The notes under the pieces are model-generated. The model worked only from the letters and a program-made list of their open reading frames with translations. It was not told where the DNA came from and did not search any database. A stretch of DNA of 64,000 nucleotides, taken from NCBI RefSeq assembly GCF_024171645.1, contig NZ_JALKAC010000008.1, forward strand, positions 124,001 through 188,000, in the 5' to 3' direction. The position numbers and the translations under genes are program-made. Source of the DNA: Flavobacterium sp. HSC-32F16. GTDB lineage: Bacteria; Bacteroidota; Bacteroidia; Flavobacteriales; Flavobacteriaceae. This document shows positions 16,709-25,482 of this stretch, piece by piece. Every line of letters begins with the position of its first letter. Position 1 is the first letter of the stretch.

Positions 16709-16746
16709 CAAATATAAATATTAATTCTATCGATTTACTAGGAATT
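16709..16746 (-). promoter_or_regulatory. Promoter of the leader/receptor unit with candidate Rrf2 operator
   Basis: On the minus strand TATATTTG (16709-16716) matches TAnnTTTG exactly. Just upstream, 16723-16746 holds an inverted repeat AATTCTA-N9-TAG(G)AATT covering the -33 region, where no TTG is seen. A bound regulator there would block or recruit polymerase. The repeat lies 14 bases from the 3' end of the Rrf2 gene, whose product is the obvious candidate; this link is inferred. Confidence 0.5.
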
Positions 16747-16759
16747 ATAAAATATTTTT

Positions 16760-17173
16760 TTATTTATTTACTAACGAAGCGATTGTTATACCTTCCATTG
16801 CCTTCAAAGTTTTGTCTCTAATCAACATTAAACCGTGGCGCAGACTGCATTCAGACTCGGTTTTGCAATCAGAGCAAGGCTCGTAAAAATTTAAAGAAGC
16901 ACATGGCAAAAGTGCAATTGCACCATCAAATAATCGGTGAATTTCTGCCAAAGTGATATCATTTTTTGATTTTATCAAATAATATCCGCCAAATTTTCCT
17001 TGCTTACTGCTCACAAAACGCCCTCGTTTTAGATCTAATAAAATCTGTTCTAAAAACTTTTTAGGAATGTTAGCGCCATCAGCAATTTCTATAGTTCTAG
17101 AAATGTGATTTTCGTCTTGTTCTGCTAAATAAAGTAAGGCCTTAAGGGCGTATTTTGCTTTATGTGATAACAT
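16760..17173 (-). CDS. Rrf2-family transcriptional regulator with four cysteines
   Basis: The 137-residue protein has the Rrf2 winged helix at the N-terminus (MLSHKAKYALKALLYLAE, then IPKKFLEQILLDLKRG and SKQGKFGGYYL) and a cysteine cluster in the dimerisation region: C91, C100, C103 and C109 in LLPCASLNFYEPCSDCKTESEC. Rrf2 proteins include IscR and NsrR, which sense through an Fe-S cluster at comparable positions, and CymR, which controls cysteine metabolism. The spacing suggests cluster binding here. It sits immediately upstream of the receptor promoter, same strand, with a symmetric site between. Specific signal unknown. Confidence 0.88.
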   Translation of the reverse strand: MLSHKAKYALKALLYLAEQDENHISRTIEIADGANIPKKFLEQILLDLKRGRFVSSKQGKFGGYYLIKSKNDITLAEIHRLFDGAIALLPCASLNFYEPCSDCKTESECSLRHGLMLIRDKTLKAMEGITIASLVNK

Positions 17174-17265
17174 CTATATTGAGTTGTAATTTGTAAAAGT
17201 ATGAATTTAAATTTGAAACCTAAAACTTGAACGCTGAAACAAAGAAAACTTGAAACAAAATTAGT

Positions 17266-18087
17266 TTACCAGCTTCCGCCAGACCCTCCGCCAGAGAATC
17301 CGCCTCCGCCAAATCCACCGCCGAAACCGCCGCCTCCGCCAGATGATCCTCCGCCAAAACCTCCAAATCCACCGCCGCTGCTTCTGCCAAGACTGCTTAA
17401 AAGAATTACATCCATCAGACTTGGACCTCCGCCATTGCTGCCCGAATTTCCTCCACCGCCTCTTTTGCCGCGGGAAAGTAAAATTAATACGATTACAACA
17501 ATAACAATAAATGGGAGTATTGGAAAGTCTTTACCTCCTTTAGACTGCTTGCGTTCGCCTTTGTATTTTCCTGTAAAAACATCAAAAAGCGCATCGGCAC
17601 CTTTGTCAAGACCACGATAATAGCTTCCAGCTTTAAATTCAGGGATAATTATGTTCCTTGTAATTTCTCCACCAATTCCTGCGGTTAAACGATCTTCTAA
17701 TCCATAACCAGGCGAAATCCAAATTCTTCTTTCGGCTTTAGCCAATAAAATCAAAACTCCATTATCTTCTTTTGCCTGCCCAATTCCCCATTCCTGGGCC
17801 CATTTTGGTGTAAGAATACCAATATCTTCGCCTTTTAAGCTTTCGATTGTAATAACCACAATTTGAGTTGAAGTTGAATCAGAGTAACGAATTAATTTTT
17901 CTTCTAATTGTGTTTTTTCAGAAGCACTTAAAACATTTGCGTAGTCATAAACAGAAGTTTGAAAATCCGGTTTTTTTGGAATATCTAATTGAGCAAAAAT
18001 AGTATTGCTGATAAAAAATGTGATAAACAAAAGACTAAACTGAAAAACTCTATTGGAATCTGAGATTTTATTTTTGGAATTTTTCAT
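17266..18087 (-). CDS. TPM-domain membrane protein with Gly-rich tail (YgcG-like)
   Basis: The 273-residue protein has a signal peptide (about 14-32), a TPM domain (about 40-165, VYDYANVLSASEKTQLEEKL and STQIVVITIESLKGEDI, AQEWGIGQAKEDNGVLILLA), a transmembrane helix (about 188-205) and a very glycine-rich tail ending SGGSGGSW. TPM domains are extracytoplasmic; in photosynthetic organisms the family includes a factor for photosystem II repair, but the bacterial role is unsettled. It follows a second TPM gene by 3 nt and LemA upstream, the usual LemA-TPM cluster. Confidence 0.9.
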   Translation of the reverse strand: MKNSKNKISDSNRVFQFSLLFITFFISNTIFAQLDIPKKPDFQTSVYDYANVLSASEKTQLEEKLIRYSDSTSTQIVVITIESLKGEDIGILTPKWAQEWGIGQAKEDNGVLILLAKAERRIWISPGYGLEDRLTAGIGGEITRNIIIPEFKAGSYYRGLDKGADALFDVFTGKYKGERKQSKGGKDFPILPFIVIVVIVLILLSRGKRGGGGNSGSNGGGPSLMDVILLSSLGRSSGGGFGGFGGGSSGGGGGFGGGFGGGGFSGGGSGGSW

Positions 18088-18090
18088 TAT

Positions 18091-18528
18091 TTATCCTTTT
18101 GAGATTTCGTTAGATAATTCGTTTGTATCGTCTTCTGTTGAAGGAAAATATTTTTTGAGCTGTTCACCGGCATTTAAAATACCCTCAACAATTCCTTGTT
18201 TAAAATTGCCAGTTTTAAAATGATTGGTCATAATTTCTTTTGTGCAATGCCAAAAATCAGCAGCAACTACATCATTTATTCCCTTATCACCGCAAATCAC
18301 GAAATTTTTGTCTTCAACTGCAAAATAGAGTAATACTCCGTTCTGTAATCTGGTTTCATCCATTCGTAATTCATGAAAAACTTCTAAAGCCCGGTCATAA
18401 TGAGCTTTAGAAGTTGTTTTTTCTATATGAACTCTAATTTCGCCAGAAGTATTTTTTTCGGCCACACGAATAGCTTCAACAATTTCATGCTCTTCTTCTT
18501 TGGATAAAAAATCTTCTACTTTTGACAT
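18091..18528 (-). CDS. TPM-domain protein, short form
   Basis: The 145-residue protein consists of one TPM domain (about 5-130) with KNTSGEIRVHIEKTTSK, NGVLLYFAVEDKNFVICGDKGIND and an acidic C-terminus. It has no signal peptide or clear membrane helix, unlike its neighbour. It lies 3 nt upstream of the long TPM gene and 35 nt downstream of lemA on the same strand, so all three are probably one transcript. The molecular function is unknown; co-occurrence with LemA is characteristic. Confidence 0.88.
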   Translation of the reverse strand: MSKVEDFLSKEEEHEIVEAIRVAEKNTSGEIRVHIEKTTSKAHYDRALEVFHELRMDETRLQNGVLLYFAVEDKNFVICGDKGINDVVAADFWHCTKEIMTNHFKTGNFKQGIVEGILNAGEQLKKYFPSTEDDTNELSNEISKG

Positions 18529-18563
18529 GAGAAATATTTTAGAGTTTAAATTCTAGATAGAAA

Positions 18564-19154
18564 TTATTTATTAAAATTTACGTCAACTGGTTTATCAGCA
18601 CCTGTAGAAGCTTCGAAATATGGTTTTTCTTTGTATTCGCTCAAGAACCAGTTGTTCGGGATCTTTAAGACATATCCGTTGTAAACTTGGACAGCCTCGT
18701 TAAAACGAGTTCTTGCTGTTAAAATTTGGTTTTCTGTACTAGCCAGTTCATCCTGTAATTTTAAGAAATTTTCATTAGCTTTTAAAGTTGGATATTGTTC
18801 AACAGAAACTAATAATTTTGATAATGATGAACTTACACCGCTTTGAGCCTGGTTAAATTGAGCTAATTGCTCAGGAGTTACATTGCTTGGGTCAATAGTT
18901 ACAGAAGTCGCTTTTGCACGAGCTTCGATTACAGCTGTTAAAGTTGATTTTTCAAAATCAGCCGCACCTTTTACTGTGTTAACTAAATTTCCAATCAGGT
19001 CATTTCTTCTTTGGTAAGCTGTTTGAACGTTACCCCATTCTTTATTTACAGCCTGACTGTGTTGTAAAGCAGTATTTTTAATTCCAATCGACCAAAATGC
19101 GATAATAGCAATAAATGCTACAATAATTCCAACAGGTATTAACCACTTTTTCAT
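18564..19154 (-). CDS. LemA family protein
   Basis: The 196-residue protein has an N-terminal membrane helix (about 4-24, LIPVGIIVAFIAIIAFWSIG) and a coiled-coil helical LemA domain with NTALQHSQAVNKEWGNVQTAYQRRNDLIGNLV and YPTLKANENFLKLQDELASTEN (each shown in part). LemA proteins are membrane-anchored helical bundles of unclear role, regularly found with TPM proteins as here. Length is typical. It is preceded by a MerR gene 29 nt upstream, so the regulator, LemA and both TPM genes may form one operon. Confidence 0.92.
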   Translation of the reverse strand: MKKWLIPVGIIVAFIAIIAFWSIGIKNTALQHSQAVNKEWGNVQTAYQRRNDLIGNLVNTVKGAADFEKSTLTAVIEARAKATSVTIDPSNVTPEQLAQFNQAQSGVSSSLSKLLVSVEQYPTLKANENFLKLQDELASTENQILTARTRFNEAVQVYNGYVLKIPNNWFLSEYKEKPYFEASTGADKPVDVNFNK

Positions 19155-19183
19155 ATTAGTTTTGATTTAAGTTTATTTTTTAA

Positions 19184-19516
19184 TTACAATTCGTTTTTGA
19201 TGTCGTTTAACTGCGTTTTTATGGACTCTAATTTACGTATTATTTCGAATTTATCTAATGTTTTCTTCTGTCCCTCTTTTAAATGCGTTTTTGCTCCTTC
19301 AAGTGTAAAGCCTCTTTCTTTTACTAAATGATAAATCAACTGTAAGTTTGTTATATCTTCGGGCGTAAACATTCTGTTGCCTTTGGCGTTCTTTTTTGGT
19401 TTTAGAATATCAAATTCGCTGTCCCAAAATCGTATCAATGATGCATTGACATTAAAAGCTTTGGCAACTTCGCCAATGCTGTAATATCTTTTATCTTTTG
19501 AAAGCTCAATATGCAT
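19184..19516 (-). CDS. MerR-family transcriptional regulator
   Basis: The 110-residue protein has the MerR DNA-binding fold at residues 9-80: YYSIGEVAKAFNVNASLIRFW, then EFDILKPKKNAKGNRMFTPEDI, followed by a helical dimerisation segment (about 85-110). It has no effector-binding domain, so it may act without a ligand. It is a common neighbour of LemA/TPM and the M23 peptidase in Flavobacteriia, judging from memory. A -7 element lies 24 bases upstream. Confidence 0.9.
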   Translation of the reverse strand: MHIELSKDKRYYSIGEVAKAFNVNASLIRFWDSEFDILKPKKNAKGNRMFTPEDITNLQLIYHLVKERGFTLEGAKTHLKEGQKKTLDKFEIIRKLESIKTQLNDIKNEL

Positions 19517-19539
19517 GTTTTTTTATTTCTAATTTATTT

Positions 19540-19547
19540 CAAAAATA
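19540..19547 (-). promoter_or_regulatory. Promoter -7 element of the MerR-LemA-TPM unit
   Basis: TATTTTTG on the minus strand matches TAnnTTTG, between the stop codon of the M23 peptidase gene and the MerR start. The usual -33 TTG is not seen. It implies a short leader of about 17 nt. Confidence 0.4.
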
Positions 19548-19562
19548 ATACTTTTTGCAGTA

Positions 19563-20540
19563 TTAATCTAATGACTGATTTTCCTGGTTTGCCATATGTG
19601 AAATTGCCACGTATTCTGCCGCCGAAATATTTCCGTAATAGAAGTTCAGCGGGTTAACCACTTTACCGTCTTTATGTACTTCATAATGGCAGTGCGGTCC
19701 TTCAGATCTTCCTGTGCTTCCTACATAACCAATTACGTCACCGCGTTTAACATGTTGTCCGGGTCTGCAGTTGTATTTGCTTAAGTGTGCGTACAAACTC
19801 TCATATCCAAAACCATGCCTGATCACAACGTGGTTTCCAAAGCCCGAAGCCGTGTTGTCAGCTCTTGCTACAACGCCGTCACCAGTAGCATAAACGGGAG
19901 CTCCCGTGTTGGCAGTAAAATCCATTCCGTTATGCATTTTGCGCACTTTCGTGAAAGGATCAATTCTGTACCCAAAACCAGAAGCAACACGTTTTAAATT
20001 CTCATTTTGAACAGGCTGAATGGCCGGAATTGCTAACAGTAAATTTTCTTTTGCACCGGCTAGTTTCAGTATTTCATCTAACGATTTCGACTGAATGGCT
20101 AATTCTTTTGAAAGTTTATCGACTCTTTTCGTGGTGTTTAAAACCAATTGTGAGTTGTTGTAGCCTTCTAAAACTTTATATCTTTCGGCATTTCTAAAAC
20201 CCGCTTTTCTGACGGAATCCGGAATCTCGGCTTTATTAAAATATACTCTGTAAATATTATTATCACGTTCTTCTAAAGCATCTGCAGCAGCATCAATTTC
20301 GTCAAGTTTTTTATTCAAAATGGAATATTGCAGCTTTAAATTTTCAATTTCACGAGCCTGCAAACGATCTTTTGGTGTTTCAAAGTACGGAGTATTAATT
20401 AAAAGTACAAAAACTAAAAAGCCAAACAATGCCGAAGCCACTAAAAACAGTAATGCATAACCAATTTTTATTCTTTTTCTGGTTTTTATTTTCGTATAAG
20501 CCAGATTTTCTGAGTCGTAATAATATTTTACTTTCGCCAT
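19563..20540 (-). CDS. M23 family peptidoglycan endopeptidase, membrane-anchored
   Basis: The 325-residue protein has a basic N-terminus, one membrane helix (about 26-48), a coiled-coil region (about 58-165) and a C-terminal M23 (LytM/lysostaphin-type) zinc peptidase domain. Zinc ligands are complete: H203 and D207 in MHNGMDF, H285 in HCHYEVH, with H252 (YAHLS) and H283 as the other catalytic histidines. A complete site points to active cleavage of peptide cross-links rather than an EnvC-type activator. It is divergent from alaS. Confidence 0.93.
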   Translation of the reverse strand: MAKVKYYYDSENLAYTKIKTRKRIKIGYALLFLVASALFGFLVFVLLINTPYFETPKDRLQAREIENLKLQYSILNKKLDEIDAAADALEERDNNIYRVYFNKAEIPDSVRKAGFRNAERYKVLEGYNNSQLVLNTTKRVDKLSKELAIQSKSLDEILKLAGAKENLLLAIPAIQPVQNENLKRVASGFGYRIDPFTKVRKMHNGMDFTANTGAPVYATGDGVVARADNTASGFGNHVVIRHGFGYESLYAHLSKYNCRPGQHVKRGDVIGYVGSTGRSEGPHCHYEVHKDGKVVNPLNFYYGNISAAEYVAISHMANQENQSLD

Positions 20541-20820
20541 ATTTTAAAATACGCTATTTTTGCTGCTTGTAAAATAAGTTAGACGAACAAAACGAATAAA
20601 TGTTTCAGTCGTTGACCGCTTTTTTACAAGAACAAAATAATTTGATAATTTGGGGGAATTACATAATTATATAATGCGCAAAATAGGCAATTTATTGTTG
20701 TAAAACATAAGTTTTTAGTTTTCAATTTTAAAATTAACGCATTATTAATTGGAGATTATTTCTAATTGTCACATTATCAAATTGACACATTTGTAAACAG
20801 ATACATTTTCTAATTTAAAT

Positions 20821-23460
20821 ATGAAATCACAAGACGTACGTAAACAATTTTTAGATTTTTTTGAGAGTAAAGGACATACAATTGTTCCTTCGGCTCCTAT
20901 TGTCCTTAAAGACGACCCAACCTTAATGTTCAATAACTCGGGAATGGCCCAGTTTAAAGAATTTTTCTTAGGGAACGGAACTCCAAAAAGTCCTAGAATA
21001 GCCGATACGCAAAAATGTCTTCGTGTTTCAGGAAAACATAATGACCTTGAAGAAGTGGGGATCGATACGTATCACCACACAATGTTTGAGATGTTAGGAA
21101 ACTGGTCTTTTGGAGATTACTTCAAAAAAGAAGCGATTAACTGGGCTTGGGAATTATTGACAGAAGTTTATAAAATTCCAAAAGAAAATCTTTATGTTTC
21201 TGTTTTTGAAGGAAGCAAAGAAGACAATGTTCCTTTTGACCAGGAAGCTTGGGATATCTGGAAAACTTTAATCGACGAAGACCGAATTGTTCTAGGAAAT
21301 AAAAAAGATAATTTCTGGGAAATGGGAGATCAGGGGCCTTGCGGACCTTGTTCTGAAATTCACGTTGATTTACGTTCTGAAGAAGAAAAAGCGCTGAAAC
21401 CAGGAAAAGGAGAAGTTAATGGTGATAACGCTCAGGTTGTTGAAATCTGGAATAACGTATTTATGGAATTCAACCGTAAAGCAGATGGTTCTCTAGAAAA
21501 ACTTCCAGCACAACACGTTGATACCGGAATGGGATTTGAGCGTTTGTGTATGGCATTACAAGGAAAAACATCAAACTATGATACTGATGTTTTCATGCCT
21601 TTGATTAGAGAAATTGAAACTATTACAGGAGCAAAATATACACCTAATGAAGTAAAAAACATTAGCGATGAACAAAATAAAATGAATATTGCTATTCGTG
21701 TTATTGCAGATCACGTTCGTGCAGTTGCTTTTGCTATTGCCGATGGACAATTGCCGTCTAACACTGGAGCTGGCTATGTAATTCGTAGAATTTTACGTCG
21801 TGCTATTCGTTACGGATTTACTTTCTTAGGTACAAAAGAACCATTTATTTATAAATTGGTTGAAACTTTGAGCGAGCAAATGGGAGATTCTTTCCCAGAA
21901 ATCAGAACGCAGAAAGCACTTTGTTCAAATGTAATTCGTGAGGAAGAAAACTCTTTCTTGCGTACGTTAGATCAAGGTTTAATTCTTTTAGATGCTGTAA
22001 TTTTAAATAATCAAGGAGATACAATCGATGGTAAAAAAGCATTTGAATTGTATGATACGTACGGATTCCCAATCGATTTAACCGCTTTGATTCTTTCTGA
22101 GAAAGGATTAAAATTGGACGAAAAAGGATTTCAGGAACAATTGCAATTGCAAAAAGAAAGATCTCGTGCTGCATCAAAAGTAACGGCTGGAGACTGGAAT
22201 GTAATTGTTGAAGACGATATTCAGGAATTTATTGGTTATGACAGATTATCTCACCAGGTAAAAATCACTAAATACCGTAGAGTTGACAGTGTAAAAGATG
22301 GTGAAATCTACCAATTGGTTTTCAATGCAACTCCATTTTACGGAGAAAGCGGAGGCCAAACTGGTGATAAAGGATATTTAGAATCTCAAAATGGAGATAT
22401 TACTTATATCATTGATACTAAGAAAGAAAATAATCAAACGATCCATTTAACACAATCCTTGCCAGAAAATATTACAGCAACTTTTAATGCGGTTGTTGAT
22501 GCAAACCAAAGAGCTAAAACTTCGTCAAACCACTCGGCTACGCATTTATTGCACCAAGGTTTACGCAAGATTTTAGGAACTCATATTGAGCAAAAAGGAT
22601 CGATGGTAAGAAATGCTTCATTGCGTTTTGACTTTTCTCACTTCTCTAAAGTTTCTGATGAAGAATTATTAGAAGTGGAGAACTTTGTAAATGCAAGAAT
22701 CCGTGAGAGTTTGCCATTAATTGAAAAAAGAGCAATTCCAAAAGATCAGGCTATCGAAGAAGGTGCAATTGCTTTGTTTGGAGAGAAATATGGTGATTTG
22801 GTACGTATGATTAAATTCGGTGATTCTGTTGAGTTATGCGGAGGAACACACGTTGCAAATACATCTGATATCTGGCATTTTAAAATTGTTTCTGAAGGTG
22901 CTGTTGCATCTGGAATCAGAAGAATTGAAGCAATTACAAGTGAAGCTGCAAAAGAATACTTTGAATCTCAAGCAGTTTCTTTAGGTGAAATTAAAGAAGC
23001 GCTTAAAAATGCTCAGGATCCTGTAAAATCGATTTTGGCATTGCAAGACGAAAATGCGCAGTTGAAAAAACAATTGGAAGTTTTATTGAAAGATAAAGCT
23101 AAAAACATGAAAGCTGATTTAGCTAAAGAATTACAAGAAATCAATGGAGTTCAGTTCTTAGCAAAACAAGTAGATTTGAATCCAGAAGGAGCAAAAGATT
23201 TGGCTTACGAATTGGGTAATTCTTATAATAATCTATTTGTTGTTTTCGCTACAGCTCAGGAAGGAAAACCAATGTTAACGTGTTACATCTCTAAAGAAAT
23301 TGTCGCTGCCAAAAACTTAAACGCTGGACAAGTGGTTCGCGAATTAGGGAAATATATCCAAGGTGGAGGAGGAGGCCAGCCTTTCTTCGCAACTGCAGGA
23401 GGTAAAAATGTTGATGGAATTGGGGAGGCTTTGGCTAAAGCGGTTGATTTCGTGAAGTAA
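20821..23460 (+). CDS. alaS: Alanyl-tRNA synthetase
   Basis: AlaRS charges tRNA-Ala. The 879 residues cover the whole family architecture: class II catalytic domain from residue 1 (MKSQDVRKQFLDFFESKGH, motif 2 region CLRVSGKHNDLEEVG), the editing domain with its zinc-binding pairs HSATHLLH (about 574-581) and CGGTH (about 677-681), a coiled-coil region, and the C-Ala domain ending GGGGGQPFFATAGGK. No truncation or missing motif. The 280-bp upstream spacer contains direct repeats of TTGTCACATT-type sequence but no clear regulatory structure. Confidence 0.98.
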   Translation: MKSQDVRKQFLDFFESKGHTIVPSAPIVLKDDPTLMFNNSGMAQFKEFFLGNGTPKSPRIADTQKCLRVSGKHNDLEEVGIDTYHHTMFEMLGNWSFGDYFKKEAINWAWELLTEVYKIPKENLYVSVFEGSKEDNVPFDQEAWDIWKTLIDEDRIVLGNKKDNFWEMGDQGPCGPCSEIHVDLRSEEEKALKPGKGEVNGDNAQVVEIWNNVFMEFNRKADGSLEKLPAQHVDTGMGFERLCMALQGKTSNYDTDVFMPLIREIETITGAKYTPNEVKNISDEQNKMNIAIRVIADHVRAVAFAIADGQLPSNTGAGYVIRRILRRAIRYGFTFLGTKEPFIYKLVETLSEQMGDSFPEIRTQKALCSNVIREEENSFLRTLDQGLILLDAVILNNQGDTIDGKKAFELYDTYGFPIDLTALILSEKGLKLDEKGFQEQLQLQKERSRAASKVTAGDWNVIVEDDIQEFIGYDRLSHQVKITKYRRVDSVKDGEIYQLVFNATPFYGESGGQTGDKGYLESQNGDITYIIDTKKENNQTIHLTQSLPENITATFNAVVDANQRAKTSSNHSATHLLHQGLRKILGTHIEQKGSMVRNASLRFDFSHFSKVSDEELLEVENFVNARIRESLPLIEKRAIPKDQAIEEGAIALFGEKYGDLVRMIKFGDSVELCGGTHVANTSDIWHFKIVSEGAVASGIRRIEAITSEAAKEYFESQAVSLGEIKEALKNAQDPVKSILALQDENAQLKKQLEVLLKDKAKNMKADLAKELQEINGVQFLAKQVDLNPEGAKDLAYELGNSYNNLFVVFATAQEGKPMLTCYISKEIVAAKNLNAGQVVRELGKYIQGGGGGQPFFATAGGKNVDGIGEALAKAVDFVK

Positions 23461-23512
23461 AGAAAAGGTTCTAAGATACTAAGGGACTAAGTTTTTAGAA
23501 TATTTAAAAAAT

Positions 23513-23545
23513 AAACCCGACAGATTTTTAAAATCTGTCGGGTTT
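23513..23545. terminator. Terminator after alaS, CCCGACAG family
   Basis: AAACCCGACAGATTTT and its complement form a 16-bp stem around one base, followed by T. It differs at one position per arm from the two identical palindromes at 55230-55261 and 59646-59677. The sequence CTAAGNNN is repeated just before it (23471-23491). Confidence 0.85.
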
Positions 23546-23559
23546 TGTATTTATAGCAT

Positions 23560-23667
23560 TTTGTCATTTCGACTGAAAGGAGAAATCACACGCGGAAATC
23601 CGCAAAGGAAGTCGCCAATCTTTGTCGATATACTAGTGTGATTTCTCCTTTCAGTCGAAATGACAAA
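23560..23667. repeat. Intergenic element with perfect 32-bp terminal inverted repeats
   Basis: The arms (23560-23591 and 23636-23667) begin TTTGTCATTTCGACTGAAAG and are exact complements; the 44-bp centre contains a small hairpin GCGGA AA TCCGC. There is no open frame, so it is a nonautonomous or structural element of the REP/MITE kind. The word GTCATTTCGAC is one I recall as widespread between flavobacterial genes. A more decayed relative is at 44098-44162. Confidence 0.75.
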
Positions 23668-23694
23668 TAGCAAGTTTTTCGATTGTTAAAGAAA

Positions 23695-23731
23695 CTTAGA
23701 ACCTTAGTGCCTCAGAATCTTAGCACCTTAA
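23695..23731. repeat. 8-bp periodic CTTAG satellite
   Basis: CTTAGAAC CTTAGTGC CTCAGAAT CTTAGCAC CTTA follow with an exact 8-bp period right after the ABC transporter gene. Same unit as at 6647, 46180 and 61708. Confidence 0.6.
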
Positions 23732-23736
23732 AAAAA

Positions 23737-25482
23737 CTATTTTCTCTCCCCAATCTGCTGGCGCCACATAGCGTAGTAGAGACCTTTTTCTACAATCAAA
23801 TCATCATGTTTACCTTGCTCGATGATTTTACCTTGCTCTAAAACAAAAATTCTGTCAGCGTGCATAACAGTCGATAAACGATGGGCAATTAGAACTGTAA
23901 TTCGATTTTTATCTGAAATATTTCGAATTGTGGCATTAATTTCTTCTTCGGTGATAGAATCCAACGCAGAAGTTGCTTCATCAAAAATCAATAAATTCGG
24001 ATTTCGAAGAATAGCTCTGGCAATAGATAAACGTTGTTTTTCTCCACCAGAAACTTTGATTCCGCCTTCGCCAATTGTAGTGTTTAAACCATCTTCGGCA
24101 CGTCTTAAAAGTTTATCACAGCTTGCACGTTTTAAGGCATCATATAAATCTTCATCGGTTGCATTTGGTTTTACAAACAATAAGTTTTCGCGGATCGTTC
24201 CAGAGAACAATTGTGCATCCTGGGTTACAAAACCTAATTGTTTTCTAAGATCCAGCAAATCTATATCTGTTGAATCAATATCATTATATAAAACCTGACC
24301 TTCGGCTGGCGTGTATAATCCAACTAATAATTTTACTAAAGTGGTTTTACCAGAACCAGACGGACCTACAAACGCTACAGTCTGACCTTGTTTAATTTCG
24401 AAATTGATATTTTCTACGGCCTTAAATTTGGCTGTTTTATGCTGAAAACTAACATTCGAAAATAACAAAGACTGAATTGCTCCAACATGCTTTGGAGTTT
24501 TTGGACGAAATTCTTTTGGAGCGCTTAATAAGATTTTGAAATTTTCCATTGAAACTTTTGTTTCGTTCAAAGCAATAATGAAATTTCCAAGTTCCTGAAG
24601 TGGACCAAAAATGAAAAAAGTGAAAAATACCATTGTCAGCAAATCACCCACAATAATTTTTCCTCCAAACAAGAAATAATACAATGTAAAAACCACACAG
24701 GTTCTTAAAAAGTGAACTGTAGTTCCCTGAATAAAACTCAAGCTTCGAATAAATCGGATTTTTTCTAGCTCTAATTGTAGAATTTTAAAAGTATTCAAGT
24801 TCAAACGTTTCTCTTCTTGATACGTTAAGCCAAGACTTTTTACAAGCTCAATGTTACGTAAACTTTCTGTTGTTGAACCCGCCAAAGCATTAGTTTGGTT
24901 TACAATTTTCTTAGAAACAACCTTGATTTTTTTCCCTAAATAAGAACTTACTAAGGCAATAATTGGCGCTGTAATTAGAAAAATAATCGAAATTCGGTAA
25001 TCAATTCGGGCAACATACAGGATTACAAATATGAATCCGATAATGGTTTGAAAAATAAGCGAAATAGAAAGCGTAATCAATTTTTCTGAATCGGAACGCA
25101 CTTTGGTTAGCTTGCTTAAAGTTTCACCGCTTCGCTGATCTTCAAATTCTGCATACGGAAGATCTAAAGATTTTTTAATTCCGTCAGTATACATTTGAGC
25201 GCCAGTTCTCTGAATTACAACATTGGTGAAATAATCCTGAAAGTTTTTGGTAATTCTGGAAATCATGGCCGCACCAAGCGATAGACCAAGCCAGAAGGAT
25301 AATGATTTAATAAAACCAATTTCGTTTCCTTTGTATTTTGCCAGTCCAACACCGCAATCCTGCATTAATTTACCGGTAATAATAGAATCTGACAAACTGA
25401 AACAAATGTTTATGGAGGCCATAATCAAAGCAAAAAACAAAAGCATTTTATGTTTGATTATATAAGAATATAATAATTTCAT
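23737..25482 (-). CDS. ABC-type exporter, fused membrane and ATPase domains
   Basis: The 581-residue half-transporter has six membrane helices in residues about 10-310 and an ATPase domain (about 335-575). Motifs: Walker A GPSGSGKTT (373-381), Q-loop VTQDAQ (419-424), signature VSGGEKQR (477-484), Walker B with DEATSALD (501-508) and H-loop AHRLST. It would act as a homodimer pumping lipid, peptide or drug; the MsbA-like type is possible but the substrate cannot be read from the sequence. It is monocistronic. Confidence 0.93.
   Translation of the reverse strand: MKLLYSYIIKHKMLLFFALIMASINICFSLSDSIITGKLMQDCGVGLAKYKGNEIGFIKSLSFWLGLSLGAAMISRITKNFQDYFTNVVIQRTGAQMYTDGIKKSLDLPYAEFEDQRSGETLSKLTKVRSDSEKLITLSISLIFQTIIGFIFVILYVARIDYRISIIFLITAPIIALVSSYLGKKIKVVSKKIVNQTNALAGSTTESLRNIELVKSLGLTYQEEKRLNLNTFKILQLELEKIRFIRSLSFIQGTTVHFLRTCVVFTLYYFLFGGKIIVGDLLTMVFFTFFIFGPLQELGNFIIALNETKVSMENFKILLSAPKEFRPKTPKHVGAIQSLLFSNVSFQHKTAKFKAVENINFEIKQGQTVAFVGPSGSGKTTLVKLLVGLYTPAEGQVLYNDIDSTDIDLLDLRKQLGFVTQDAQLFSGTIRENLLFVKPNATDEDLYDALKRASCDKLLRRAEDGLNTTIGEGGIKVSGGEKQRLSIARAILRNPNLLIFDEATSALDSITEEEINATIRNISDKNRITVLIAHRLSTVMHADRIFVLEQGKIIEQGKHDDLIVEKGLYYAMWRQQIGERK

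Noticed and set aside
20600..20674. Short frame (MFQSLTAFLQEQ...) between a TATTTTTG element and alaS
   Set aside because: It has no run of Ala codons, no terminator after it and no other sign of a leader peptide; it may be chance in AT-rich DNA.
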